The translations under genes were made by a program, and so were the position numbers. Below are positions 18,905 through 28,742 of a stretch of DNA of 64,000 bases, one piece after another; within the stretch, counting starts at the first letter, position 1; each line of letters starts with the position of its first letter. The stretch comes from Bacteroidales bacterium (GTDB taxonomy: Bacteria > Bacteroidota > Bacteroidia > Bacteroidales > UBA932). The notes beneath the pieces were generated by a model. It was not told where the DNA came from. It ran no database searches and worked only from the letters and a program-made list of their open reading frames with translations. The DNA is taken from NCBI GenBank assembly GCA_015060455.1, contig SUYM01000002.1, forward strand, positions 1 through 64,000, read 5' to 3'.

Positions 18905-20250
18905 TGGTATTTTTAACAGATAGACAGACGATGGAGGACTTGAATCTGCTCGGCAGGTTCAAGAAGGACTCCATTATAAACATATTCGACAGCACGACCA
19001 CCCGCAGCGGCCGTCAGATGCTCGAAAACATGTTCCGTAACCCTATGACCGAAGCGGCTGAGATAAACAGCCGCTCCCGAATGTTCAGATACTATGCTGA
19101 CCTCCAACTTGATTTCCCTTTTGATGAGCAGCAGGTCGAGTCAGTGGAGTATTTTCTGAATCTTAATGGGGGAGAGAACAGCACATCTGCCGCCATGGGC
19201 ATATATTTGTGCAAGTTCAAGCAGATTTTTGCCAACGACAAGAACTATGAAAAACTTCAGGAGTCGATCATTGTTCTTGCTGATATGATTGTGAGGATGT
19301 CAGCCTTCCTTGCTGATTTTCCGGTGGAGAACTGTCCGGTAAAGGCTGAAATCGACAATTTCAACACTGTGTTTTCAGCACAGATGCTTAATCAGGTGAA
19401 GAAGATTGCCGCAATGAAAGGCAAACTCACCTTGGGACAGACTGTCAAGGCGGACCGTCTGTTCAGAGTCAGACTCCGTGAGGGAATCGACAGGATGATG
19501 GCGCTTGTCGCTGAACTTGATGTCTGTGTTTCAGTCGGAAATGCAGCCCGCACCAGAGGATATGGATTTGCAGAGGCAGTCGAAAGCGAGTCTCGATTTG
19601 TCGATATCAAGGGCGTTTGGCATCCGTCCCTGCTCAAACCTGTTGCAAACGACATCAGGATTGATTCAGAACATAATGTGTTCTTCCTTACAGGTGTGAA
19701 CATGGCAGGTAAGTCAACATTCATGAAGGCTGTATCCATCGCATATTATCTTGCTCAGATGGGCTTTCCGGTGCCGGCGGAGGCAATGGAGTTTACTCCG
19801 GTCGAAGGCATCTATACCTCTATCAATGTGCCTGACGATATTTCTCAGGGATATAGCCATTTCTATGCGGAAGTGCTGAGAGTCAAGGGTATAGCGGAGA
19901 GAGTGGCGGAAGGACGCAACCTTTTCATCATCTTTGACGAGTTGTTCAAGGGAACGAATGTGAAGGATGCCTACGATGCCACCCTTGCAGTGACAGACGC
20001 ATACGCAAGCCATCGTAACTGTCTCTACATCATCTCCACCCATATTGTCGAGGTGGGACCTGCACTTGCAGAGAAATGCGGCAATGTACAGTTCAGATTC
20101 CTTGCAGCGCAGATGGCCGGCAACAGACTCGTATATCCATACAAACTTGCAGAGGGCATTTCTGCCGACCGACATGGTATGACAATCATTATGAACGAGC
20201 GTATTCTCGATATAATACGGGGAGAGGCTGTAAACGATATCCAGTCATGA
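18904..20250 (+). CDS. Short MutS-like ATPase (core plus ATPase domains), paralogue 1
   Basis: A 448-residue protein with only the MutS core (domain III, starting FDSTTTRSGRQMLENMF near residue 28) and the C-terminal ATPase. Walker A is GVNMAGKST (about 264-272) and Walker B is FIIFDELFKGTN, followed by the STHIVE H-loop. The mismatch-binding domain I, with its Phe-x-Glu, and the connector are absent, so it is not expected to recognise mismatches. Related proteins are often labelled MutS in Bacteroidota, but their function is unknown. It is translationally coupled to the GldFG paralogue upstream and to a second MutS-like gene downstream, which points to a shared process (inference). Confidence 0.85.
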   Translation: MVFLTDRQTMEDLNLLGRFKKDSIINIFDSTTTRSGRQMLENMFRNPMTEAAEINSRSRMFRYYADLQLDFPFDEQQVESVEYFLNLNGGENSTSAAMGIYLCKFKQIFANDKNYEKLQESIIVLADMIVRMSAFLADFPVENCPVKAEIDNFNTVFSAQMLNQVKKIAAMKGKLTLGQTVKADRLFRVRLREGIDRMMALVAELDVCVSVGNAARTRGYGFAEAVESESRFVDIKGVWHPSLLKPVANDIRIDSEHNVFFLTGVNMAGKSTFMKAVSIAYYLAQMGFPVPAEAMEFTPVEGIYTSINVPDDISQGYSHFYAEVLRVKGIAERVAEGRNLFIIFDELFKGTNVKDAYDATLAVTDAYASHRNCLYIISTHIVEVGPALAEKCGNVQFRFLAAQMAGNRLVYPYKLAEGISADRHGMTIIMNERILDIIRGEAVNDIQS

Positions 20251-21590
20251 GTTTCATAGTTGACAAACAGACACTTAACGACCTCGGAATCTTCTCGCAC
20301 AAGAAGGAGATTTCGGTATATGGGCTTTTCAACAATGCCCGTACAAGAGGTGGTGCCCAGATTCTGGAAGAGATGTTCTACAATCCTCTGGACAATTACG
20401 AACTTATCCGTCGTCGAACAGCCATCATCGATTATTTTCAGCGTACAGGGGTGACTTTCCCGTTCAAGGCCATCTGGTTTGATGCAGCCGAGTTCTATCT
20501 GTCCGATACGGACGAGAGGACAAGGATCGTGGTCGGACATGATGAAAAGTCAGAGGGCGCTGCCTTTCAGCGTAAGATCAAGAAACTGATAAAGACTGAT
20601 ACGGAGTTTGAACAGGCTGAGCAGGGTATCCTCTCCCTTATAAATATCGTTCAGACTCTTGATGCCTTCACTTCCGACATGATTGCGGATGAGCAGTTGA
20701 AGAATATAACTGTAACTCTGCCCAAGATACGTTCACTGATCAAGGATGAAGTATTCAAGCCTGTTCTTGAAGCAAGGGATCTCCAATCGTTGACCCTCGT
20801 TCAGGCTGCCGCCTTTGATACCCTGTTCAGATATGAGCATCTTGACAAGGTCAGGACTCTTCTTGATTATATATATCATCTGGATGTGTATATCTCAGTA
20901 GCAGGAGTTGCAAAGGAAAGAGGGTTTGTGATGGCCCAGGTGCTTCCTTCCGACGAGAATGTCATGGAGATGACACAGGCCTTTCACCCTATGCTGAAGG
21001 CTCCTGTTGCAAATGATGTGAAGGTGACAAGCGACAATAACATCATCTTCCTTACTGGTGCAAACATGGCGGGAAAATCCACCTTCATGAAGACTTTCGG
21101 AATCTGTGTGTTCCTTGCCCATGTAGGCTTCCCTGTGCCTGCCCGGTCCATGAGGTTCTCTGTGCGTGACGGACTTTTCACCACCATCAACCTTCCGGAC
21201 TGTCTCAACCAGGGATTCAGCCATTTCTATGCTGAGGTCCGCCGACTGAAAAGATGTGCCCAGAGCGTTAACCGCTGGCCTCGTCTTGTGATCATCTTTG
21301 ATGAACTCTTCCGCGGAACCAACGTGAAGGACGCATACGACGCGACAGTTGCTGTCACTGAGGCATTTTCTGCCAAGTCCAGTTGCATCTTCATGATATC
21401 GACGCATATCATCGAAGCAGGCGAGGACCTTCAGAAGAAATGTAACAATATAGAATATATCTACCTTCCGACCGTGATGGAAGGCTCGGTGCCGAGATAT
21501 ACCTACAAGATAGAAAAGGGTATCACAGAAGACCGTCACGGTATGATCATCATCAGAAATGAAGGAATACTTGACATATTGAACAAATAA
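20247..21590 (+). CDS. Short MutS-like ATPase (core plus ATPase domains), paralogue 2
   Basis: A 447-residue paralogue of the preceding protein. The start is set at MSFIVDKQTLNDLG (20247), overlapping the upstream stop as ATGA; the open frame continues upstream, but the homology with paralogue 1 (VDKQT against TDRQT) begins here. Walker A is GANMAGKST (about 271-279), Walker B is VIIFDELFRGTN, and the H-loop is STHIIEAG. It also lacks the mismatch-recognition and connector domains. Two adjacent copies with matched length suggest an obligate heterodimer, as with MutS-type ATPases generally, but no experiment is known to me. Confidence 0.85.
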   Translation: MSFIVDKQTLNDLGIFSHKKEISVYGLFNNARTRGGAQILEEMFYNPLDNYELIRRRTAIIDYFQRTGVTFPFKAIWFDAAEFYLSDTDERTRIVVGHDEKSEGAAFQRKIKKLIKTDTEFEQAEQGILSLINIVQTLDAFTSDMIADEQLKNITVTLPKIRSLIKDEVFKPVLEARDLQSLTLVQAAAFDTLFRYEHLDKVRTLLDYIYHLDVYISVAGVAKERGFVMAQVLPSDENVMEMTQAFHPMLKAPVANDVKVTSDNNIIFLTGANMAGKSTFMKTFGICVFLAHVGFPVPARSMRFSVRDGLFTTINLPDCLNQGFSHFYAEVRRLKRCAQSVNRWPRLVIIFDELFRGTNVKDAYDATVAVTEAFSAKSSCIFMISTHIIEAGEDLQKKCNNIEYIYLPTVMEGSVPRYTYKIEKGITEDRHGMIIIRNEGILDILNK

Positions 21591-21604
21591 ACGAACCAAC
21601 AAAT

Positions 21605-24600
21605 ATGATGTCTGAATTTAAAAAATCAATCCTTTTGGGACTTACGCTCCTAACCCTTCTTTTTACAGGCGGGGAGGGCGTGTATGCGCAATCCAATGAA
21701 GGATATGTCGCAGGTATCGTACGAGACCGCGTTACAGACGAGCCTTTGGTCGGAGTCACCGTGTATTTCGAAGGCAAGAACTATGGCGCTGTAACGGATG
21801 AGAACGGATACTATTCCATCAAGCGCCCTCAGGGTGGTGGAAAACTGGTGTTCTCATTGCTCGGATATGAGACCATAACAGCGAAGATTGCCAGTCATGC
21901 CAAGATGGACATGACCATGGTCGAGGCAACGGAAAGTCTTGACGACGTGATCGTTACGGGTTTCGCTCCGATCAGAAAGGACGGTTTCTCCGGTAATACC
22001 ACGAAGATCAAGAAGGACGAAATCCTCAAGGCCAATCCTAATAACATGATTTCGGCCATCCAGACCTTCGACCCTTCCTTCCGTATCCAGCAGAACATTG
22101 CAGCGGGTTCCAACCCTAATGCCTCTCCGGAAATTTCCCTCCGCGGCCAGACCAGCGTGGCAGGTACCAATCTTGAAACCCAGGATATTTCGAAGCAGTC
22201 GCTCTCAGGTACTTCCAATATGCCTATCTTCATTCTCGACGGTTTCGAGGTGGATGTGGAGAAGATCTATGACCTTGACCCTACCCGTATCCACTCCATC
22301 AATATCTTGAAGGATGCTGCGGCAACAGCCCTCTATGGTTCACGTGCTGCAAACGGTGTGATCGTGGTCGAACTCCGTGCTCCTGAGGCAGGAAAACTCC
22401 GTCTCCAGTACAATACGACCCTTTCGTTCGAGACTCCTGACCTTTCGTCATACAACTTGATGACTGCCAAAGAAAAACTTGAAGCAGAAAGGCTTGCTGG
22501 ATTATATGATAGCTCGACTCCGTCAATTTCCCCATATACAAACGGATATTATCAGCGTATGAACAATATAATCCAAGGTGTCGATACATATTGGCTTTCA
22601 CTTGGACTCAGAACCGCATTCAGCCAGAGACACTCTATATATGTGGACGGTGGTGAGAATAACGTCAGATGGGGTGTAGAACTGAACTACAATGGTGAAA
22701 ACGGAGTCATGCAGAAGTCAAACAGAAATGTTACAGGCGCTGGTTTCTATGTAGATTACCGTATTGGAAAGTTCCAGGTAAAGAATAAGGTTACATTTAC
22801 CTTCGGAAACAGCAATGATGTACCTTTCAACTCATTCAGCGATTATTCCCACCTGAATCCTTACTTGAGGATATATGATGAGGATGGCAATTACCTTCGT
22901 AAACTGGAAAGTTTCGCCGGATATTCTGGAACCCTCGTCAATCCGCTGTATGAGATTCATAATTACAATAGTTATGACAAGTCGAATTATTATGAAATCG
23001 TAGATAACCTCCTCGTAAACTGGAATATCACCAAGGAACTTCGTCTGAGACTTCAGATGTCAGCGACTATCAAACGTGACAATTCAGAACTTTACAAGGA
23101 TCCGGCATCAGCTTCATATGGAACAGCAAATCTCGCTCTGAACGGTGACAAGAGCGTATCGTCCGGTGACAGCAATATCATTGACGGTACTCTTCAGCTC
23201 ATGTATAACAAGAGCATCAAGAAGCACTACCTCAATATGAACCTCTCCGGAAACCTCCGCTCGACACAGTACATAACTGAGTACGCGGATTACCGTGGAT
23301 TCCCTGGTGGTGACCTGACATCATCCAACTATGCGGCAGAGATTGTCAATAAACCGACAAGAAATGACCAGCGCACACGTCTGCTTGGTTTTCTCCTTAC
23401 AGGTAACTATGCTTATGACAATATCTATTTCGCTGACCTTACAGGACGTCTTGACGGATCGTCAGAGTTCGGTTCAAATAAAAGATGGTCCATGTTCTGG
23501 GCAGCAGGTGCAGGTATAAATATCCATAATTATCAGGTTTTCAAGAATACTGCTCTTTCTACTTTGAAATTCAGAGGATCATACGGATTGACAGGTAAGA
23601 CAAACTTCTCGCAGTACTCAGCGCGTAACCTCTATCAACTGGAGACCGGAAACTGGTTTCCTACCGGATATGGCGTATATCTTTCACAGATGGGAAACAA
23701 GGACCTCAAATGGGAGAGGACCTATCAGTTGGACCTTGGATTCGAGTTCGGCCTCTGGAAGGACAGGATCTATCTGAAAGCGTCGGTATATAACGCCAAG
23801 ACAGTCGATCTGATTACAGATTTTGCTCTTCCTTCATCGACAGGATTCACCTCACACAAGGAGAATATGGGTAAGGTGAGAAACCTCGGTGTGGAATTGG
23901 ATCTGCGCGTGCGTGTATATCAGGACAAGGACTGGATGGTGCAGGCTTTCGGAAACTTTGCACGTAACAAGAACACAGTGCTTGAAATCTCCGAGGCGAT
24001 GGAGGCATATAACAAGAAGGTCGAGGAGGCTTTTAAGAATTACAATCCTACCACATCGACCAATCAGGAGTATGCCAAGCCATATCTGAAATACTATGAG
24101 GGTGCGTCAATGACTGCCATCGCAGGTATGAAATCCCTCGGTATCAGTCCTTCCAACGGTAAGGAGATCTTCCTCAAACCTAATGGTGAGGTGACGGATG
24201 TGTGGTCTGCTGAGGACTGGGTGGTCATCGGAGACACTGCGCCTAAGGGACAGGGCTCGTTCGGAGTCACAGCGTCGTTCCGCGAGTGGTCGCTCTTCAC
24301 GTCCTTCCTCTATCATTTCGGAGGAGATGCCTACAACAGCACCCTCGTGAACTACGTGGAGAACGTGGATCTCTCGAAGGAAAATGTCGATAGGCGAGTG
24401 CTCATGGACCGCTGGCAGAAGCCGGGTGACGTGACTACGATGAAGGACATCCGTGACAGAAACATCACCACAGGATCGACCTCACGTTTTGTGCAGAAGG
24501 ACAACACCTTGCAGTTCAGTTCGGTGACTCTGAGTTATGACTTCAAGCCTGCACTGCTTCGCAAGGCGCATATCTCGATGTGTAAATTGTCGCTGAGTGC

Positions 24601-24697
24601 AAATGACATCTTCTATCTCTCGACAATCCGCAGGGAAAGAGGTCTGTCATATCCATACTCACGTTCATTCAGTTTCACCCTTAACCTCGGATTCTAA
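21605..24697 (+). CDS. SusC-like TonB-dependent outer-membrane transporter (locus 2)
   Basis: A 1030-residue outer-membrane transporter. A signal peptide (MMSEFKKSILLGLTLLTLLF, cleaved near VYAQ) is followed by a carboxypeptidase-regulatory-like domain (VAGIVRDRVTDEPLVGVTVY), the plug start DDVIVTGFAP, the plug motif IHSINILKDAAATALYGSR and a barrel ending in FSFTLNLGF. The open frame begins 14 bases after the MutS-like gene, so read-through from that operon is possible. It differs enough from the SusC of locus 1 to be an independent lineage. With SusD, DUF4843 and PKD-like lipoproteins downstream and no carbohydrate-active enzyme in sight, a peptide or protein-derived ligand is as likely as a glycan (inference). 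Confidence 0.93.
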   Translation: MMSEFKKSILLGLTLLTLLFTGGEGVYAQSNEGYVAGIVRDRVTDEPLVGVTVYFEGKNYGAVTDENGYYSIKRPQGGGKLVFSLLGYETITAKIASHAKMDMTMVEATESLDDVIVTGFAPIRKDGFSGNTTKIKKDEILKANPNNMISAIQTFDPSFRIQQNIAAGSNPNASPEISLRGQTSVAGTNLETQDISKQSLSGTSNMPIFILDGFEVDVEKIYDLDPTRIHSINILKDAAATALYGSRAANGVIVVELRAPEAGKLRLQYNTTLSFETPDLSSYNLMTAKEKLEAERLAGLYDSSTPSISPYTNGYYQRMNNIIQGVDTYWLSLGLRTAFSQRHSIYVDGGENNVRWGVELNYNGENGVMQKSNRNVTGAGFYVDYRIGKFQVKNKVTFTFGNSNDVPFNSFSDYSHLNPYLRIYDEDGNYLRKLESFAGYSGTLVNPLYEIHNYNSYDKSNYYEIVDNLLVNWNITKELRLRLQMSATIKRDNSELYKDPASASYGTANLALNGDKSVSSGDSNIIDGTLQLMYNKSIKKHYLNMNLSGNLRSTQYITEYADYRGFPGGDLTSSNYAAEIVNKPTRNDQRTRLLGFLLTGNYAYDNIYFADLTGRLDGSSEFGSNKRWSMFWAAGAGINIHNYQVFKNTALSTLKFRGSYGLTGKTNFSQYSARNLYQLETGNWFPTGYGVYLSQMGNKDLKWERTYQLDLGFEFGLWKDRIYLKASVYNAKTVDLITDFALPSSTGFTSHKENMGKVRNLGVELDLRVRVYQDKDWMVQAFGNFARNKNTVLEISEAMEAYNKKVEEAFKNYNPTTSTNQEYAKPYLKYYEGASMTAIAGMKSLGISPSNGKEIFLKPNGEVTDVWSAEDWVVIGDTAPKGQGSFGVTASFREWSLFTSFLYHFGGDAYNSTLVNYVENVDLSKENVDRRVLMDRWQKPGDVTTMKDIRDRNITTGSTSRFVQKDNTLQFSSVTLSYDFKPALLRKAHISMCKLSLSANDIFYLSTIRRERGLSYPYSRSFSFTLNLGF

Positions 24698-24702
24698 TCC
24701 TC

Positions 24703-24730
24703 CGTCATGTCGAGCGAAGTCGAGACATCT
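24703..24730. repeat. REP-like palindrome between susC and susD of locus 2
   Basis: GTCATGTCGAGCGAAGTCGAGACATC, a divergent member of the TGTCATTCTGAACGAAGTGAAGAATCT family seen at 37808, 43856-44023 and 55350-55441. It fills the 39-base gap between two genes of the same operon, so it would be transcribed into the intercistronic mRNA. Confidence 0.65.
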
Positions 24731-24742
24731 AAATAAATGAAT

Positions 24743-26293
24743 ATGAAAAAAATACTATATATATTATCATTCACCCTTTTGAGCGCCTCATGCAACTGGC
24801 TGGCCATCACTCCGGAGAATGCCATTGATGAAGACGACTTGTTCACTACCGGATATGGCTTCAGGAATGCTCTGAATGGAATTTATCTTGAAATGGGCTC
24901 TACAGACCTTTATGGAGAGAATCTGTCTTGGGGATTCCTTAGTGCCGTAGCACAGGAGTACCTTACAGACGACTCATATGTAGGTTCATATAGCATGCAG
25001 TCAAGCAAGGATGCAGCAAATTTTGTATACAATTCTGCAACTACACAGTCTGTCATACAGTCTATCTGGGAGAGACAGTATTCGATCATTGCCAATCTTA
25101 ACAAGGTCATATCTCATATCGATGGACTTGATAAGAGTGAGTTTACTTACGGAGAAGAGGAACGTAGCCTGATTAAAGCTGAGGCATATGCTCTCCGTGC
25201 AATGCTCCATTTTGATCTTCTAAGACTTTTCGCTCCGGCTCCATCAACTAATCCTTCGGGAACATATATCCCATATAGAGAGCAGTTTGGACCACAGATT
25301 GGAGAAAAGCTTTCTGTCATATCTTTCATTGAGAAGTGTCTTAAGGATATTGCTGTGGCAGAGCCATTATTGAAGCACTTTGATACAGAATTCCATCCTG
25401 AGGCGATGTATGCAAGTATGATGAACTCTGTTACTCCTACATGGAACTCAAGGTATCGTCTGGACTGTAAGACATATATCGATGAGATGGGTGAATTCTT
25501 CTGGTTCAGAGGCTGGAGAATGAACTATATGTCATTGCTCGCATTGAAGGCACGTGTCTGCATGTACGCAGGTGGAAGTTACAAGACATTGGCAAGATCT
25601 GCTGCCAAGGCACTTTATGATGATTTCTATACAACAAAGGGATGGATTGGCTTCAATTCAGAAGATGAGATCACATGCAACAGTGATCTGAGACATTTCA
25701 AACTTGGTACAGATGTGATGTTCGCTGCATATAACAAGAATCTTGCTGTTGATTACGATGCAGGTCTTTACGGTAGCGATAACAATGTAAGATATCCTTT
25801 GGCAAACATAGAGACACTCTTTGCTACAGATAATACAGGTCTTTACAGTGATTATAGATTCACATATATTCTGAAGTCTACAAATGCTGTAAATAAGGCC
25901 TATTATACAGGAAAGTGGAGTGTGTCAGCAGAAGCAGTCGTGGAGGCTCTTGAAAATCCAATGGTTCCTCTTTTCAGATTCAGTGAGATCTGTTACATGC
26001 TTGCAGAGTTGTCTGCAGAAAACGGAAAGTATGATGAGGCTATACAGTATCTTTCTGACGTGAGACAAGCTCGTGGAGCTGAAAGATCCATTACCGCATC
26101 TACAAAGGAATCGATGCTTGATGAGATCATTACAGAGTTCAGAAAGGATATGATGACTGAGGGACAGGTATTCTATCTCTATAAGCGACTCAACATGCAG
26201 AAGATACAAAGTTCAACCAACCCTGGAACTGAAGTGCAGATGAGAGCAGCGAACTATGTGCTTCCGATACCTACATCTGAAAGTCCATTTTAA
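24743..26293 (+). CDS. SusD/RagB-like surface lipoprotein (locus 2)
   Basis: A lipoprotein of 516 residues from MKKILYIL (24743); a second ATG lies two codons upstream. The signal ends in the lipobox SASC, followed by NWLAITPENAIDEDDLF, the classic SusD N-terminus. TPR-like helices occupy the first half (ALRAMLHFDLLRLFAP), and the C-terminal signature includes FRFSEICYMLAELSAENGKYDEA in two parts and ITEFRKDMMTEGQVFYLYKR. Normal length. It pairs with the SusC gene upstream, separated from it by a REP-like palindrome. From here on the operon looks AT-richer by eye, with more AGA arginine codons than the upstream genes. Confidence 0.92.
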   Translation: MKKILYILSFTLLSASCNWLAITPENAIDEDDLFTTGYGFRNALNGIYLEMGSTDLYGENLSWGFLSAVAQEYLTDDSYVGSYSMQSSKDAANFVYNSATTQSVIQSIWERQYSIIANLNKVISHIDGLDKSEFTYGEEERSLIKAEAYALRAMLHFDLLRLFAPAPSTNPSGTYIPYREQFGPQIGEKLSVISFIEKCLKDIAVAEPLLKHFDTEFHPEAMYASMMNSVTPTWNSRYRLDCKTYIDEMGEFFWFRGWRMNYMSLLALKARVCMYAGGSYKTLARSAAKALYDDFYTTKGWIGFNSEDEITCNSDLRHFKLGTDVMFAAYNKNLAVDYDAGLYGSDNNVRYPLANIETLFATDNTGLYSDYRFTYILKSTNAVNKAYYTGKWSVSAEAVVEALENPMVPLFRFSEICYMLAELSAENGKYDEAIQYLSDVRQARGAERSITASTKESMLDEIITEFRKDMMTEGQVFYLYKRLNMQKIQSSTNPGTEVQMRAANYVLPIPTSESPF

Positions 26294-26302
26294 TTTATGA
26301 TT

Positions 26303-27025
26303 ATGAAAAAGATTATATATATACTTCCGTTAATTCTGCTTGCTGTGGTATCATGCAAGGAAGACACTCTGGACGTGTACAATGGAGATAATTATGTTCA
26401 TTTTACTCCTTCTTTGAATGGAACCCCAGAAGTAGAGTATAATTTCGCTCTGGACGGTATGACAACAGCTGAAACTGAGGTAATGGTACCGGTAGAGATA
26501 AGACTCTGGGGATATACTCCAGAAGCAGAGTTCAAATGTTTTCTTAGTACAGTAAAAGATAAGACTACTGCCAAGGACAGCGATTATCATCTTCCTGAAT
26601 TTACTCTGTTCAGAGAAGGAAAAGAAAGAGCCGTGGACACTCTTTGGGTGACAGTAAAACGTCGTGAAAAGCTTCTTGATACAGATTATCGTATTTCTGT
26701 CAAGATGGACGCAACATCAGACGCACATATTGTCGGCCCGGCAATTTACAACACTGTCACAATACATGTCTATGACAAGATTCAGAATACTCCATCGTGG
26801 TGGGGAGCACACACTTCTGATATCGGAGCATATTCTGCCATGAAATATAGAGTTCTGAACATCTTCCTTGGTAAAGTCTTGAGGAATACAGACGAGTTTG
26901 GAGGCGGTATGGCTTTCAAGGCCAAGATGCTTGAATTCAAGCAGTGGTGGAAAGACAACTGGGATTCATATGAATATTATGCAGAAGATGGTACTACCCG
27001 TCTTTACGATACAATACCGGACTGA
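26303..27025 (+). CDS. DUF4843 lipoprotein (SusC/SusD locus 2)
   Basis: A 240-residue lipoprotein from MKKIIYILPL (an in-frame ATG lies two codons upstream). The lipobox is VVSC, and the mature protein opens with KEDTLDVYNGDNYVHFTP, the DUF4843 hallmark of a short acidic stretch followed by V-x-F. An Ig-like beta-rich region follows, then a Trp-rich C-terminal helical part (KQWWKDNWDSYEYY). DUF4843 proteins are usually encoded just after SusD together with PKD-like lipoproteins, as here, and are thought to be surface accessory subunits; their ligands are not known. Confidence 0.85.
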   Translation: MKKIIYILPLILLAVVSCKEDTLDVYNGDNYVHFTPSLNGTPEVEYNFALDGMTTAETEVMVPVEIRLWGYTPEAEFKCFLSTVKDKTTAKDSDYHLPEFTLFREGKERAVDTLWVTVKRREKLLDTDYRISVKMDATSDAHIVGPAIYNTVTIHVYDKIQNTPSWWGAHTSDIGAYSAMKYRVLNIFLGKVLRNTDEFGGGMAFKAKMLEFKQWWKDNWDSYEYYAEDGTTRLYDTIPD

Positions 27026-27040
27026 TAAACTATGAGAATT

Positions 27041-28699
27041 ATGAAACGTATAATATTACTGCTTTCACTGGTGGTTCTTTCGGTGTCATGTATCGAAGAC
27101 CTCAGCAAATATGATTATAAGAAAACCAATAAGGTTACCTATAAGTCTGTAAATGAAGGTTATACATTTACTTCAGGTGACCAGGCAACCATGGTGGCTC
27201 CTGTTGAGTTTTCAGAGACTTTCGCTAATGAAGCTGATATTGATAAGAAGTTTGAGATTAACTGGTATCTTAACGAGGAACTTGTTGCGACCGGATATAG
27301 GATAAACTATACCTTCAAGAAAGTCGGAGGATTTTCACTCATCATCAAGATTACCAACAGAGAGACAGGCGAGGTATATATCAGTGATAACTACACTGTT
27401 CATGCAAAGAGTGCGATAGGTTGGGGATGGATGCTGCTTTGTGACTATGGTACCGGCAATTCAAGTTTGTCATTCATTGCTCCGAACACTTATTTTGCTT
27501 CGCATAAGCTCGAGGAACTGATGGACCTGCCAGAACCACTGGGCCAAGGGCCTAAGTCTTTGAATTATTATTATGTCTTAGGCTCTATTCCTAATAACTA
27601 TGTATCAGGACTTCCGAAAATTGTCTTGAACCAGCAGAGCGGAACTGTCACATTGGACGGACGTAATCTTATGAAGGATAAGATGATGGCTGATGAATTC
27701 CTGGCTGGCGCAGAGCCAGAGAGTGACTTTACCATGTCTGGATTCGCCTGGAAAGGTAATTATTATCTTATCGCTACTCCTCAAGGAAATGTGTATGTAA
27801 GAGCATTCGAGAGACAGTATGACGAGATTCCATTCTATGGTACATATTCTTCAATGCCGTATACTTTTGAGGGCGGAGCAAATATTACCTATTTCCAGGG
27901 TTTCCAGAATGTCACGTTCTGGACTGCCAATTCTGATAAGGCGCTGCTGTATGATTCTCTCAATAACCGTTTTCTGGTATTTGTACCGGGTGGGTATGGT
28001 ACTGATTATGAGGCTTATTCTCCAAAGGTGGTTTATCTATCTCACTACGATGATGAAGGAGAATTTGACGCATCGGTTCCAAAGGTTAATGAACTTCCAC
28101 AGGGAACTAGATGCCTTGCTGCCGGTGCTTATGAAATCGTAGCGCCTGACGAATCCGGATATGGACAGACTACTTATCCTAATTACGTGACATTGATCGA
28201 CTTAGGTGGGTCTGGAAACTATCAGGTATATACATTTGAAGCAAAGACGCTTGATTCTAACAACCATATCATAACTCAGAATACGATGACTCCATTTACT
28301 GGATCATCAGTTATGACAGACAAGAGTGTGGTGAAGATGTCGACAAACTTTGAAAAGAATCCATACTTCTACTTCACAGATGGTGGTAAGAATTTCTATG
28401 TATATAGCATGGCTACCAAGTCTCATGTTCTTGCTTATACAGCTGGTTCAAGGATCACTCATCTTTGTGGAAGCCCGATTGTCTGTGAGTTCAAGGATTA
28501 TGGTGGAAACAGTGAAGCTGTAAACTGGAGAATGGCTCTCGTGCAGGAAAATGGTGATGTTGATATCATTGATGTAGCAACTGATCAGATGGTCAAGGCG
28601 TTTGAAGGAAGGAATCCTGACCTGCATCTTAAGTCTCTTTCTGGCTTCGGTGATGTCAAGGATATCGTTTGGGCAACTAATTTTGAAGGTGAATATTAA
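27041..28699 (+). CDS. PKD-like family lipoprotein (SusC/SusD locus 2)
   Basis: A 552-residue lipoprotein from MKRIILLLSL (another ATG lies three codons upstream), with lipobox SVSC followed by IEDLSKYDYKK. Residues about 30-125 form a PKD-like Ig domain (YTFKKVGGFSLIIKITNRET, then VYISDNYTVHAKS). The rest, from about 135, looks like a repeated-blade or propeller-like domain with Trp and Gly motifs (GWGWMLLCDYGTGNSS, FTMSGFAWKGNYYLIA). It is the standard companion of DUF4843 proteins in SusC/SusD loci and is probably surface exposed. Ligand unknown. Confidence 0.83.
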   Translation: MKRIILLLSLVVLSVSCIEDLSKYDYKKTNKVTYKSVNEGYTFTSGDQATMVAPVEFSETFANEADIDKKFEINWYLNEELVATGYRINYTFKKVGGFSLIIKITNRETGEVYISDNYTVHAKSAIGWGWMLLCDYGTGNSSLSFIAPNTYFASHKLEELMDLPEPLGQGPKSLNYYYVLGSIPNNYVSGLPKIVLNQQSGTVTLDGRNLMKDKMMADEFLAGAEPESDFTMSGFAWKGNYYLIATPQGNVYVRAFERQYDEIPFYGTYSSMPYTFEGGANITYFQGFQNVTFWTANSDKALLYDSLNNRFLVFVPGGYGTDYEAYSPKVVYLSHYDDEGEFDASVPKVNELPQGTRCLAAGAYEIVAPDESGYGQTTYPNYVTLIDLGGSGNYQVYTFEAKTLDSNNHIITQNTMTPFTGSSVMTDKSVVKMSTNFEKNPYFYFTDGGKNFYVYSMATKSHVLAYTAGSRITHLCGSPIVCEFKDYGGNSEAVNWRMALVQENGDVDIIDVATDQMVKAFEGRNPDLHLKSLSGFGDVKDIVWATNFEGEY

Positions 28700-28742
28700 A
28701 AATATTTTTTAAATTTGTAACATCAACTAAATTACTAACATT

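Noticed and set aside
18904..21590. MutS-like genes considered as true mismatch-repair mutS
   Set aside because: Only about 450 residues each, lacking mismatch-binding domain I and the connector; just the core and ATPase parts are present.
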